Shown here one piece after another: positions 15,525-24,343 of a stretch of 45,028 nucleotides of DNA. The stretch lies in the IMG/VR virus record IMGVR_UViG_3300042691_014397, positions 1-45,028 of that record; one strand, given 5' to 3'. This stretch comes from a virus. The notes beneath the pieces are model-generated. The model did not search any database. It was not told where the DNA came from and worked only from the letters and a program-made list of their open reading frames with translations. The translations under genes were made by a program, and so were the position numbers. Each line of letters opens with the position of its first letter. The first letter of the stretch is position 1.

Positions 15525-15699
15525 CAGTCATCTCCTTGATACATTTATGTATTTCACCAGTGATTAATTCTTTACAGTAGGAACATTCAGGCGTCCATGC
15601 AAGCATATTGAGAACCTGGTCCACATTAGGTTCTGTTCCATAGTTTAGAACTGCCTTTATGTCAACAGTGTCAATATAATTACAGGAACATACGATCAT
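15514..15699 (-). CDS. Bfd-like [2Fe-2S] ferredoxin, 61 aa
   Basis: Bacterioferritin-associated-ferredoxin fold. The cluster ligands are C4-x-C6 and C39-x2-C42 (MIVCSCNYID...WTPECSYC), matching the C-x-C / C-x2-C pattern and spacing of E. coli Bfd, which carries electrons to mobilise iron from bacterioferritin. Length (61 aa) fits the stand-alone family. The start was chosen at the ATG giving MIVCSC, with GGGAG upstream; a longer reading adds 16 residues without support. A phage-encoded Bfd next to a phage Dps suggests a role in iron release, though Bfd normally partners Bfr rather than Dps. Confidence 0.8.
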   Translation of the reverse strand: MIVCSCNYIDTVDIKAVLNYGTEPNVDQVLNMLAWTPECSYCKELITGEIHKCIKEMTDGR

Positions 15700-15700
15700 T

Positions 15701-15904
15701 CTACTCTCCCTGTTTTTGTGCTGACGCTCTGTGGTAATATCTTTCAAATATACCTAGACGATCTTCTTCTGAATAACAGTCAGGAACAGGAAATCCCTTA
15801 ACAATCATCCATATTTCATCCGCCATCATAAGTCTGAATTGTTTGTCACTTAAATCCATCGAACTTTTTTCTGTCGAACTTTCGTTTTGGTTTTGATCGT
15901 TCAT
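15701..15904 (-). CDS. Hypothetical protein overlapping the helicase gene, 67 aa
   Basis: Acidic small protein starting MNDQNQNESSTEKSSMDLSD; residues 16-67 are helical and aromatic (FRLMMADEIWMIVKGFPVP). The upstream ATG has a strong GGAGGAAG site and makes the gene overlap the helicase 3' end by 59 bases. An alternative ATG at residue 16 has no good ribosome site. It abuts the Bfd-like gene. Function unknown. Confidence 0.6.
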   Translation of the reverse strand: MNDQNQNESSTEKSSMDLSDKQFRLMMADEIWMIVKGFPVPDCYSEEDRLGIFERYYHRASAQKQGE

Positions 15905-17246
15905 TTTCTTCCTCCATGAACTTGCCCTTATCCATTACTGGTCCGTCCATAATGTCTTCTTGAGCAGACTGTTCAACATCATATAGACGCATATTAGCCT
16001 TATCAATACCAACAACAAAACGACGATTCATAAAAGGATCAGAATATCTGTTTTTAAGTTGCTTTACCATTATCTGGTTTAGTTCTTGTAGAACCTCTGA
16101 ACTGATAAGAGCAAACATAAAATCAGCAGTTGCTGGCAGACCAAAAGATTCTGATGTGTCTTCCAATCCAACATCGCTACTTGAAAATCCTTTACGAGTT
16201 GTTTGTGTGGCGGAAACAATAGGAACATCATATTCAACAGCTAGACCCCTCAATTCTTCTGCAATAGCCTTAACCAAGGTATAAGAATTTGCATTAGAGC
16301 TATTCTTTAACCTTGATGACAGACAAATATTTAGATAATCAATGTAGATGATATCTGGTTTGAAGTTCTTTTTGATTCTCAACTCATTCAACAGATGACG
16401 AAAGTTCGCTGAACCGGCACATGCTGTAGGATATTCCTTGATAATGAGTTTACCAGTTATCTTTGACTTTAGTTTGTCAATCTTTTCTTTATAGTTTTGT
16501 TTTGATATAAGTTGCAATGCATCCAAATCTATGTCTAGTAAGTTTGCATCTATTCTTTCGGCAATGCGTTCTTCTGCCATTTCAAGTGTGATGTATAGGA
16601 CATTATAGCCTCTTGAGATATTGGCGGCTGCACAGTGACACATGAATAGACTTTTGCCGACTCCGGTTCCGGCCAAGGCGATGTTGAGGGTCTTGTTGGG
16701 TAAACCACCGTTCGTGATTGTATTAAAGTAGTCGAGATCAAACGGCACTCTCTTTTCTTTTCGATGGTAGAACTCATAGCGTTCGTCGGCATCAATAAGA
16801 AAATCATGACCAATATGTGAATCAAAGGATACTCCAAGAGCATCGCTGAGAATCTGTGGAATAGCACCTTTAGAGATTGAACCATTTTTTTCATCCAGTA
16901 TTTTAATAGACTTCATAAGACCAAGATAAATTGCTTTATCCTGACAAAACTTTTCAGTCTGATCAAGTAACCAATCTAGTTTTGCATCTGATGTCTGTAA
17001 AGAAGAAATGATTTCCTTGCTGGCTACAAACGTCTGTTCGTTTATTCCATCTTTATTAGATAGATCAATTGCTAATGCCTCAATCGCAGGGAAATCATTA
17101 TACTTCTTTACATAGTCGTCAATTAGATCAAAAACAACCCTCTCTGAATAATCTTGAAAATACTCACTCTTAAGAAATGGTATGACCTTTCGGCCATACT
17201 CATTATTATGTAATAGATTAGTTAGGATTGTTCTTTCTATGTTCAT
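15846..17246 (-). CDS. 41: Replicative DNA helicase, T4 gp41/DnaB-like
   Basis: Hexameric 5'-3' helicase that unwinds DNA ahead of the polymerase and works with the gp61 primase. N-terminal helical domain (1-150), then a RecA-type motor. Walker A is GTGVGKS at 193-199, the TLEM motif lies at 220-223, and the Walker B-like IIYIDYLN is at 299-306 (DIIYIDYLN in most gp41). Basic C-terminal tail KPKRKFDRKKF. At 466 aa it is close to T4 gp41 (475). The start codon lies on the stop of uvsX (TGAATG), so the two are cotranslated. No intron or frameshift. Confidence 0.95.
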   Translation of the reverse strand: MNIERTILTNLLHNNEYGRKVIPFLKSEYFQDYSERVVFDLIDDYVKKYNDFPAIEALAIDLSNKDGINEQTFVASKEIISSLQTSDAKLDWLLDQTEKFCQDKAIYLGLMKSIKILDEKNGSISKGAIPQILSDALGVSFDSHIGHDFLIDADERYEFYHRKEKRVPFDLDYFNTITNGGLPNKTLNIALAGTGVGKSLFMCHCAAANISRGYNVLYITLEMAEERIAERIDANLLDIDLDALQLISKQNYKEKIDKLKSKITGKLIIKEYPTACAGSANFRHLLNELRIKKNFKPDIIYIDYLNICLSSRLKNSSNANSYTLVKAIAEELRGLAVEYDVPIVSATQTTRKGFSSSDVGLEDTSESFGLPATADFMFALISSEVLQELNQIMVKQLKNRYSDPFMNRRFVVGIDKANMRLYDVEQSAQEDIMDGPVMDKGKFMEEENERSKPKRKFDRKKFDGFK

Positions 17247-18298
17247 TCAGCCTCCGTTTCCTCATCATTATAAACCAGTGATCCTTCAGTGTCAAGTGAA
17301 TACTTACGCTTGATATATGCAGCAAAATCAGTCTCTTTGAACATAGTCATCCAAAAGTCTGAATTATCCACGACATCCCCCGCTCTAAAGTTTCGTCCAT
17401 CCACTTCACCAGTCGTGCGATCCACTTTGGCATACCATCCCACTTTTGGCTTTGCGATATAACCTCCCTCAATGGCCACGTCAAAAAGACCGCTCCAACG
17501 ATTAATACCGCCCTCATAACTAACAGTAATTGGGATTTTAGATTTTTCACGGACGTAACGAGATTTTTCCACGTTGATAACAAAGTGATAACCTGAAATC
17601 TCATTGCCTTCTTTCTCCTGTTGTCTACCTAAAATCCAAATATTGTCTGCGCCATAATATGCGCCAGTACCACCACCAACGATATCTTTAGGAAACATAC
17701 CAATTTCTTTGTAAGTATGATTGACTGCCACAAGGGGAATGTCTTTCAATGTAAGGTGAGGGGTGATCATTCGGAATAGTGATTTAAGTTGCTTGGCACG
17801 TGACATGTCAGCAACTGACTTTTCGTTCATAGCATCTTCGACTTCTTTCTTCGAAGCAAGATTACCAATAGAGTCAATAATAATAAGAACCTGATCTTCT
17901 CTGGCAATCTCTTTTAATTGCTTCATAAGATCAAACTTCAGTTCTTCAACATCAGTAATTGGTGTATGAATAACAGAGTCAAGAGGAATCTTGAACTTAT
18001 TAAAATATGACTGTGGCGTTCCAAATTCTGAATCATAGAATAGAACAACGCCGTCAGGATACTTCTTTAGAAAAGACGACGCTAGCAGCAAAGCAAATCC
18101 AGTTTTGAAGTGCTTTGATGGACCTGCTAGCATCGTAAGTCCAGGAGTAATACCACCATCAACAGAACCAGACAATGCCACGTTAATCATTGGCACTGGC
18201 GTCTGAATCATATCCTTCTTTGTATAAACCTTAGAGTCTGTTAGAGTTGAAGTCAAATCAATTGTCGAATTCTTAATCAATCTATCTTTTAGTGACAT
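17243..18298 (-). CDS. uvsX: UvsX-like recombinase (RecA family)
   Basis: RecA-family strand-exchange ATPase for recombination-dependent replication and repair. The Walker A is the T4-type GPSKHFKT at 59-66 (T4 has GPSKSFKS), Walker B is LIIIDSIGN around 138-146, and the GGGTGAYYGADNIWILGR segment matches UvsX. 351 aa versus about 390 in T4. AAGGAAG precedes the ATG. A sigma70-type promoter lies inside the end of the upstream membrane-protein gene. Followed directly by the gp41 helicase. Confidence 0.95.
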   Translation of the reverse strand: MSLKDRLIKNSTIDLTSTLTDSKVYTKKDMIQTPVPMINVALSGSVDGGITPGLTMLAGPSKHFKTGFALLLASSFLKKYPDGVVLFYDSEFGTPQSYFNKFKIPLDSVIHTPITDVEELKFDLMKQLKEIAREDQVLIIIDSIGNLASKKEVEDAMNEKSVADMSRAKQLKSLFRMITPHLTLKDIPLVAVNHTYKEIGMFPKDIVGGGTGAYYGADNIWILGRQQEKEGNEISGYHFVINVEKSRYVREKSKIPITVSYEGGINRWSGLFDVAIEGGYIAKPKVGWYAKVDRTTGEVDGRNFRAGDVVDNSDFWMTMFKETDFAAYIKRKYSLDTEGSLVYNDEETEAE

Positions 18299-18310
18299 AC
18301 ATTCTTCCTT

Positions 18311-19105
18311 CTAAAATTTCTTATCCATGACAAGAATACTACCTTTTTTCACATTTGTCAAGTCTAATTTTCTTGATCTTATTCCTATATTCGCAGCGAT
18401 CAACAAAGAAACAGCAAGAGGATCGAATACCAATACTATTATTATAATAACAAAACGAACTGCTTTCTCTAATTGACCATTATCTGCCTGACCATATATC
18501 ATATCAGCTATGTATTTTACTGGACCAACTTCCGCTTCAAGTTTACGAACAGCAGTTTCAATCTTAACTTTTTGTAATGTTAAATCTGAGATCTTTTTGA
18601 TCTCTTCTTCCTTCTTCTTATATAATTGATCTCTATTCTTTTTTTGATTATCACTGGCTCTTAACGAATTCTCACCTTTACCTTTTTCTGTAATCTTATT
18701 AATAGCATTATCAATCTGAGATAGTTGTTTATCTATATCAGCAACATTTTGTTTTTCAAAATCTATCTTCTGATTAATAATTTGTAATTGTTCTGAATTA
18801 CCAGAATTCATATTGACAGTCTGATCAATATGTGCTTTTGAAAGAAACCCAAATGTTCCCATAGAAGATATAAACATCAAAATTAATACTATTATAGTAA
18901 GATAATATTTTAGTACTCTTGGACAGATGTTCCAGTTGTTATATAACCACGAAGCCGTTACTAGTTTACCAATTTCTAATGATCCTCCCATAAAAATAAT
19001 AGGATAAAAAGCTCCTGCAAATAATGCGGTCAAGCCATAAACTGAGTAAAACCCCGATACTCCTGAGAGTATCAGGGCTGTAATTAATGCTAGATAGTTT
19101 ATCAT
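18311..19105 (-). CDS. Multi-span membrane protein with central coiled coil, 264 aa
   Basis: Hydrophobic spans lie at about 5-25, 27-45 and 67-90 (YYLTIIVLILMFISSMGTFG). Then comes a long charged coiled coil (about 105-195) and a final pair of spans near 215-240 (FVIIIIVLVFDPLAVSLLIA). T4-like phages of aquatic bacteria often carry such a protein among the replication genes; its role is unknown. Its start overlaps the stop of the 99-residue gene as ATGA. The last codons contain the uvsX promoter. Confidence 0.75.
   Translation of the reverse strand: MINYLALITALILSGVSGFYSVYGLTALFAGAFYPIIFMGGSLEIGKLVTASWLYNNWNICPRVLKYYLTIIVLILMFISSMGTFGFLSKAHIDQTVNMNSGNSEQLQIINQKIDFEKQNVADIDKQLSQIDNAINKITEKGKGENSLRASDNQKKNRDQLYKKKEEEIKKISDLTLQKVKIETAVRKLEAEVGPVKYIADMIYGQADNGQLEKAVRFVIIIIVLVFDPLAVSLLIAANIGIRSRKLDLTNVKKGSILVMDKKF
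18333..18361 (-). promoter_or_regulatory. Sigma70-like promoter for uvsX
   Basis: TTGACA, 17 bases, TATTCT on the minus strand, inside the final codons of the membrane-protein gene and about 35 bases before the uvsX start. The -35 is perfect; the -10 matches four of six. Confidence 0.55.
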
Positions 19106-19401
19106 TCTACTATACTATTAATCTTTTCTTTGAGTTCTTTTAATTGAGGAACTCTATTCTTCCAATAGATATATTCTTTATCTGGATCGTCACAAAGTCC
19201 ATCTATCAATGGCATTATTACTTCAACTAATTTAGAAATCTTATTGTTTAATAAAGTTTCCGTATCCTTTGATGAAGTTATTAACAAAGATAATTCGTCT
19301 ACATGCCTTAAAGTATCTTCAATCTTCTTTTTAAGAACTTCTTCGTTTTGTTTAATATCTTTTTCTGATATTAATGAGAATTCAAATTCGTTGTCTGTCA
19401 T
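19102..19401 (-). CDS. Small helical protein, paralogue A of the gp43-proximal pair, 99 aa
   Basis: Begins MTDNEFEFSLISEKDIKQNE. The C-terminal half reads LVEVIMPLIDGLCDDPDKEY and then IYWKNRVPQLKELKEKI. The second half aligns by eye with the adjacent 89-residue protein (LRKMVMPLLLNLKKNPDKD-IIKW...RVKQIDAFIKK). The family 'v.pLL.nL..nPdKdyI.Wp.R..ki..f..k' is common beside gene 43 in T4-like phages, function unknown. AAGGAGG lies before the ATG. Confidence 0.7.
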   Translation of the reverse strand: MTDNEFEFSLISEKDIKQNEEVLKKKIEDTLRHVDELSLLITSSKDTETLLNNKISKLVEVIMPLIDGLCDDPDKEYIYWKNRVPQLKELKEKINSIVE

Positions 19402-19446
19402 AATATTTCCTCCTTTATTATTATTTTTTATCGGAAATTTATTATT

Positions 19447-19716
19447 TTAACTATTAATATATGCATCCATCTTTTTAATAAATGCGTCAATCTGTTTTAC
19501 TCTTTCTGTTCCTGACCACTTAATAATATCCTTGTCAGGGTTCTTCTTTAGATTAAGCAACAGTGGCATAACCATTTTACGTAGTCCCTGTAACTTAACC
19601 TGTGTTGCTCCAAGCTGATCCTGAAGTTCTAATTCACCAGCTTGAAGTTCGTCGCTACTGACCATATCAAATACGAAATCGTCAGCAGTGAAACCAAAGT
19701 CGTCTTCTGTGCTCAT
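19447..19716 (-). CDS. Small helical protein, paralogue B of the gp43-proximal pair, 89 aa
   Basis: Starts MSTEDDFGFTADDFVFDMVS, then a helix leading to MVMPLLLNLKKNPDKDIIKW and a C-terminal RVKQIDAFIKKMDAYI. Related to paralogue A immediately downstream. Its ATG is formed by the stop of the DNA polymerase (TAATG) with AGGAG upstream, so it should be translated with the polymerase. The conserved location next to gene 43 suggests a replication-linked role, not proven. Confidence 0.75.
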   Translation of the reverse strand: MSTEDDFGFTADDFVFDMVSSDELQAGELELQDQLGATQVKLQGLRKMVMPLLLNLKKNPDKDIIKWSGTERVKQIDAFIKKMDAYINS

Positions 19717-22217
19717 TAAAAGTCTCCTAATGATAGTTTTTTCTCTGTCTTCCAACCAATAATATTCGTTATAGAATGTAATGGTTCAAGAAATGTTTTC
19801 TGAAATTGTAGTTCACGGTCTACATACTTATCTATATATTTCAATTCTTCTGGTAGTTCGTCAGGAACAGCAATAACAGTTTCCTTTGTGGGATTAGGCA
19901 TTTTTAGATATGCAAACTTGATCTTATCACCATCTGAAATTGGTGGGATGGTTTTGATATCTAACTGTTTTAGCATTTTATTAAATGTCAAAGCACCCTT
20001 GACATGAATAGGTGTTCCTGATTTATAACCATCGTTCATTGTTCCAAAAAGAATAGACTTTGATGTTGTCTTATATCCTGTCATACCATTAACACCACGA
20101 GGAAATGCAATTTCATTAAATGGTAGAGTGACAAATTCATCATGAAACTCACGAACAAAGTTTTGAAGATCTTTTTCGGTCTTATTCATAATGATTTCGA
20201 AGCATGTCTTCAATCCCTGTCTGACGACATGTGGCTTATCAGAACGAACAGCTTCAATTCCTTGAATCTTGATCTTTGGCTTTTCATATTGGACACCTTC
20301 AACGTTCCACGCATTTAGAATATACATCTTCTTCTTTCGCCAAATACCTTTATTGGCGATTGTTTCACGCTTCATTTGCATCTTCTGTTGATATGCGTTC
20401 ATATATTCTGCAAGTTCTTGATAACACTTATCAATATAAGGTTGAACTTTCTGCTCACAGAATTTATCAATAACTTCAACAATCTTCAATTCGTCGTTCC
20501 GACTATCACCAAATGCAGATGTAACCAGAGAATTCATATTCATATAGATAGAATCTGTATCAGATGCAATAACATAATCAACATTATCCGTCTTTAGAAC
20601 TTTATTCATATATAGATTGATCTTACGTTCAATCCAACGAATAGACAACTGACCAGAAGATGTAATTGCTTCTGCAAGATCAAAGTTGAACCAACGAAAA
20701 TATTGATTGCCCAACGCTCCATAAGCTGAATTTAGCTGAATTTTTTTCGCCATTTGCATGTTGTGATAACGAGCAATTAGTTTTTCATCTTCCAATGATT
20801 TACTATGTTCATACCTTTGTTTGGCTTCAAGCATGAGTTTCTTATACTTCGTTCTGTCATTATACATCTTTTCCATTAGAGCAGGAAGAAATCCCTGATT
20901 TTCCCTACGAAAACTACAACCATTCGCTGCATATGAATAGATATTTTGGTCTCTGAACTCAACCTTATCAAGAAGTTGATCAACAGAAGGCGGTTTTACT
21001 GCCCTACCAACAAACATCTCTGGGCTTATGTTGTATTGCATGATAAGATGTGGATATAGACTGTTCAAGTCAAATGATACAACCCAATTATAAAGTGCGG
21101 GAATTGGATCTTTAACATGCCCACCCATTAGTTCTTTATCCATGGTGTGATTTTCCATGGGAGGCACAACAATACCTTGATCCATAAGATAATTATGGAT
21201 AATAACATCCCAAGGACGAACTGTTGTCATAGTATCATTAAAGTTAATCTTGGCGTCATAAGCAAGCGCCATGATCTGTTCAATAAACTTTAACTTATCG
21301 TCAAGCCTATCAACAAGAACAGTATCGTGAATGTTATACTCTATGAACTTCTGAAAGTTCTTTTTATAAAGTTCCAGAAGGTTTCCATATTCAGAATAAT
21401 CAATCTTATTCTCACCAAGTTCAATGTTGGCAATGAAGTCTAGTTTGTATGACTCCTGATTACCAAACGAAAACTTGCGATATAGTTGATAATAGTCAAG
21501 AACTGAAATACCCTCAATAGAATAGCTCTGATTCTCCTTACCACGAAACTCTACTGTCTTTTCTCTGATATATCCCCATGGTGATAGTTTCTTGATCTTG
21601 TCTTCACCAAGAACACTTTTAATACGATTTACAATGTAGGGAATGTCGAAGAATTCAATGTTCCATCCAGTAACAATATCAAGGTCTAGAACTTTCCAGC
21701 AGTTGAGAAACTGCTTGAGGAGTTCTGATTCGTCTTTACATTGAATGTAGAAGGTTTTAGGGTCGGTGCTGGTAAATTCCCCACAACCAAAAACGTAGTT
21801 ACGGTTACGACAGCGAAGAGTAATCGCAGTAATAGGCTTATCAGCCCTGGATATATCAGGAAATCCTTCATCAGCAGCACACTCAATATCCAGTGAACCA
21901 ATGTTAATTAGTTTAGGATCATAATCAATTTCACCGCCATAGTTTTCATAAATGTAAACATAAGAGAAATTTGTTAGACCATAGATCTTTCTGTTGACAA
22001 TCTCTTTATTATTGTCAATAAATTCTCTGGCTTCTCTCATGTTCTGAAACTGTAGCTTTTCTACTGACTTATTGTCAATAGTCTTGTATGAACCGCCCTT
22101 CTTCTCTAGAAAGACATATGGTTCATACTCAATAACTTCTTCAAATCTTAGACCTAAATCAAAACCACGAACATAGATATTTTTACCCCTTGAAAAGAAA
22201 TTCGTATAAAATTTCAT
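19716..22217 (-). CDS. 43: DNA polymerase, family B, T4 gp43-like
   Basis: Replicative polymerase with proofreading, 833 aa (T4 gp43 is 898). Exonuclease motifs: Exo I SLDIECA (D110, E112), Exo II GWNIEFFDIPYI (184-195), Exo III YNIHD (Y294, D298). Polymerase motifs: A SFDLNSLYP (381-389), B KKIQLNSAYGALGN (491-504), C ASDTDSIYM (551-559, D553 and D555), then a KKMYIL motif. The ends and all motifs are contiguous, so there is no intron or intein in this copy. GGAGG precedes the ATG, and a strong extended -10 promoter lies 30-60 bases upstream. Confidence 0.97.
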   Translation of the reverse strand: MKFYTNFFSRGKNIYVRGFDLGLRFEEVIEYEPYVFLEKKGGSYKTIDNKSVEKLQFQNMREAREFIDNNKEIVNRKIYGLTNFSYVYIYENYGGEIDYDPKLINIGSLDIECAADEGFPDISRADKPITAITLRCRNRNYVFGCGEFTSTDPKTFYIQCKDESELLKQFLNCWKVLDLDIVTGWNIEFFDIPYIVNRIKSVLGEDKIKKLSPWGYIREKTVEFRGKENQSYSIEGISVLDYYQLYRKFSFGNQESYKLDFIANIELGENKIDYSEYGNLLELYKKNFQKFIEYNIHDTVLVDRLDDKLKFIEQIMALAYDAKINFNDTMTTVRPWDVIIHNYLMDQGIVVPPMENHTMDKELMGGHVKDPIPALYNWVVSFDLNSLYPHLIMQYNISPEMFVGRAVKPPSVDQLLDKVEFRDQNIYSYAANGCSFRRENQGFLPALMEKMYNDRTKYKKLMLEAKQRYEHSKSLEDEKLIARYHNMQMAKKIQLNSAYGALGNQYFRWFNFDLAEAITSSGQLSIRWIERKINLYMNKVLKTDNVDYVIASDTDSIYMNMNSLVTSAFGDSRNDELKIVEVIDKFCEQKVQPYIDKCYQELAEYMNAYQQKMQMKRETIANKGIWRKKKMYILNAWNVEGVQYEKPKIKIQGIEAVRSDKPHVVRQGLKTCFEIIMNKTEKDLQNFVREFHDEFVTLPFNEIAFPRGVNGMTGYKTTSKSILFGTMNDGYKSGTPIHVKGALTFNKMLKQLDIKTIPPISDGDKIKFAYLKMPNPTKETVIAVPDELPEELKYIDKYVDRELQFQKTFLEPLHSITNIIGWKTEKKLSLGDF

Positions 22218-22247
22218 AAATCCTCCGAACAGACTATATTGACACAC

Positions 22248-22276
22248 ATTATAGCATACAGTGACAGTAATATCAA
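22248..22276 (-). promoter_or_regulatory. Extended -10 promoter for DNA polymerase
   Basis: Minus strand TTGATA, 17 bases, TATAAT, with TGC directly before the -10 (TGCTATAAT, extended -10). It stands 30-60 bases upstream of the gene 43 start with nothing else between. Confidence 0.75.
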
Positions 22277-22289
22277 TATGTCATTCAGT

Positions 22290-22337
22290 AGCCTTTAAGG
22301 CTCCATCTGTATACTAAAGCTAGCACTCATATACAGA
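22290..22337 (-). other. Hairpin-rich gap between ftsH and gene 43
   Basis: Within the 139-base gap after ftsH two inverted repeats stand out. TCTGTATA...TATACAGA (22306-22313 with 22330-22337) is an 8-bp stem with a 16-base loop containing GCTAGC. The 13-base near-palindrome AGCCTTTAAGGCT lies at 22290-22302. Neither is followed by a clear U-run, so a terminator is not obvious; a regulatory site or RNA-processing hairpin upstream of the polymerase promoter is possible. Only 11-13 codon ORFs occur here. Confidence 0.35.
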
Positions 22338-22388
22338 CTCCTGGTTATCCAGCGCACTCATGTAAACAGAGGAGGGAGCCGACCTTTA

Positions 22389-24179
22389 TTATTCCCTGAC
22401 TGGTATCTTTCCGTCTAGTAGATCAACAATTTCCTGACCTGAAAGTGTTTCATATTCAAGCAACCCTTTAGCAAGAGTATCAAGTTGATCTCTCTTTCTT
22501 GTCAGAATACCCTTGGCAGTAGCATATGCAGTATCAACTATCTTCTTTATTTCAAGATCAATAAGTCGCTGAGTTTCTTCTGCAACCTTTGGACCATGGA
22601 ATACATCAGCATTCGGATCAGTATATGCTACATTACCTAGTGGTGAAAATCCATACTGTGTAACCATAGCACGGGCAATCTTTGATGCCTGTTGAATATC
22701 AGCAGCAGCACCAGATGTAACATTATCTGGACCAAATACCAATTCTTCAGCAGCACGTCCACCCATTGCCATGGCAAGATAAGCAAGCATTTCCTTATAA
22801 GACTGAGAAATCTGATCACGCTCTGGAAGAGACTGAACCATACCCAATGCACGACCACGAGGAATGATTGTTGCCTTGTGAATAGGAACAGAACCTTCCA
22901 TGTTCAGAGAAACAAGAGCATGTCCACCTTCATGATAAGCAGTCATTTTCTTTTCTTCTTCTGACATTAGAAGAGATCTACGTTCTGCACCCATAAGAAT
23001 TTTATCACGTGCATCTTCAAATTCTTTCTTAGTAACAATTCTCTTAGAACGACGAGCGGCAAGCAATGCTGCTTCATTGACAAGATTTGCTAGATCAGCA
23101 CCAGAGAAACCAGGGGTTCCCTTAGCAACAGTTCTAAGATCAACGTCTGCTCCTAGTGGAACTGCTCTGCTATGAACCTTTAGAATTTTCTCTCGTCCAA
23201 CAATGTCTGGATTACTAACAGTAACCTGTCGATCAAAACGGCCAGGACGAAGCAAGGCAGGATCAAGCACATCCACACGATTTGTCGCAGCGATAATGAT
23301 GATACCTTCGTTGTCATTGAAACCGTCCATTTCTACAAGTAGAGCGTTTAGAGTCTGTTCACGTTCATCATTACCGCCACTGATACCAGCATTACGATTA
23401 CGTCCAACAGCATCAATTTCGTCAATGAAGATAATGCAAGGAGCATTCTTCTTTGCCTGTTCGAACATGTCACGCACACGAGATGCACCAACACCTACGA
23501 ACATTTCAACGAAGTCTGAACCTGATAGATGGAAGAAAGGAACACCTGCTTCACCAGCAACTGCTTTAGCAAGCAATGTCTTACCAGTTCCTGGAGGACC
23601 AACAAGCAAAACTCCCTTGGGAATTTTACCACCAACTGCTTGAAACTTATGTGGTGCTGCCAGAAATTCTACAACTTCTTCTAGATCTTCTTTGGCCTCA
23701 TCAACACCAGCAACGTCATCAAACTTAACATTAATTTCTTCTTCTGAAAGCATCTTTGCTTTTGATTTACCCATAGTCATAGGACCACGGCCAATGCCGC
23801 CATTAGTTCTTCGTGACAACCAAATCCAGATACCAAAGAACAGAATAACGGGAAGTAGATTGATTGCAAGGTTAGTGATAAATCCAGTTTCTTCTGGTGG
23901 AGTTGCAGATACTTGCAACTTCTTACCTTTGATCTGTTCCATAAAACTACCGATTGATGGAACATATGTGTTAAATGATCTATTATCAGTGAAATGACCA
24001 GTAACCTGATTTCCTGCAATAGTCAGATCATGGACTCTTCCCTCGTCAATCTGAGCAACGAGTTCGCTGAATCCAATTTCTCTTGAGTAAGTTTTGTGTG
24101 AGGTTTCGTTCCACATCTGAAACATAAAAATACCAGCAAGAACAAACAACACCCAAGGAGCAATTTTTCTCCAATCCAT
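22389..24179 (-). CDS. ftsH: FtsH-like ATP-dependent zinc metalloprotease, 596 aa
   Basis: Complete membrane AAA+ protease that extracts and degrades membrane and soluble proteins. Membrane spans at about 7-22 and 103-121 flank a periplasmic domain. Walker A GPPGTGKT is at 194-201, the MFVGVG pore loop at 226-231, Walker B IIFIDEID at 249-256, and the second region of homology has RPGRFDRQV (311-319). The M41 zinc site is HEGGH at 416-420 with a distal Asp near 494. All catalytic residues are intact; the length is slightly short of host FtsH (about 610-650) at the C-terminus. The sequence looks alphaproteobacterial. It has its own sigma70 promoter. Infrequent in phages, apart from some cyanophages. 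Confidence 0.95.
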   Translation of the reverse strand: MDWRKIAPWVLFVLAGIFMFQMWNETSHKTYSREIGFSELVAQIDEGRVHDLTIAGNQVTGHFTDNRSFNTYVPSIGSFMEQIKGKKLQVSATPPEETGFITNLAINLLPVILFFGIWIWLSRRTNGGIGRGPMTMGKSKAKMLSEEEINVKFDDVAGVDEAKEDLEEVVEFLAAPHKFQAVGGKIPKGVLLVGPPGTGKTLLAKAVAGEAGVPFFHLSGSDFVEMFVGVGASRVRDMFEQAKKNAPCIIFIDEIDAVGRNRNAGISGGNDEREQTLNALLVEMDGFNDNEGIIIIAATNRVDVLDPALLRPGRFDRQVTVSNPDIVGREKILKVHSRAVPLGADVDLRTVAKGTPGFSGADLANLVNEAALLAARRSKRIVTKKEFEDARDKILMGAERRSLLMSEEEKKMTAYHEGGHALVSLNMEGSVPIHKATIIPRGRALGMVQSLPERDQISQSYKEMLAYLAMAMGGRAAEELVFGPDNVTSGAAADIQQASKIARAMVTQYGFSPLGNVAYTDPNADVFHGPKVAEETQRLIDLEIKKIVDTAYATAKGILTRKRDQLDTLAKGLLEYETLSGQEIVDLLDGKIPVRE

Positions 24180-24211
24180 AATACTATCCTTCTATTATTT
24201 ACCGCATATAC

Positions 24212-24240
24212 ATTATATATTGTTTTCTTGTATAAGTCAA
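24212..24240 (-). promoter_or_regulatory. Sigma70-like promoter for ftsH
   Basis: Minus strand TTGACT, 17 bases, TATAAT, in the gap upstream of ftsH. AAGGAT lies just before the ATG about 30 bases further on. Confidence 0.75.
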
Positions 24241-24277
24241 TTTTTTTTATAGTTACGACACACCAAAATTCAAAAAT

Positions 24278-24285
24278 ACTAAATA
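24278..24285 (+). promoter_or_regulatory. Late-type element ACTAAATA for the homing endonuclease
   Basis: Plus-strand copy of the late-type element, 58-66 bases before the endonuclease start. The predicted start site falls in the left arm of a 5' stem-loop (24289-24318: GTAGGT...ACCTAC with inner AGGA/TCCT), so the mRNA would begin with or near a hairpin. Confidence 0.4.
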
Positions 24286-24343
24286 AGTGTAGGTCACAGG
24301 ACGGGAATCCTTACCTACTCTAACGCTTATAAGGAGCATCAGC

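Noticed and set aside
19716-22217. Intron or intein in DNA polymerase
   Set aside because: All exonuclease and polymerase motifs run continuously at normal spacing.
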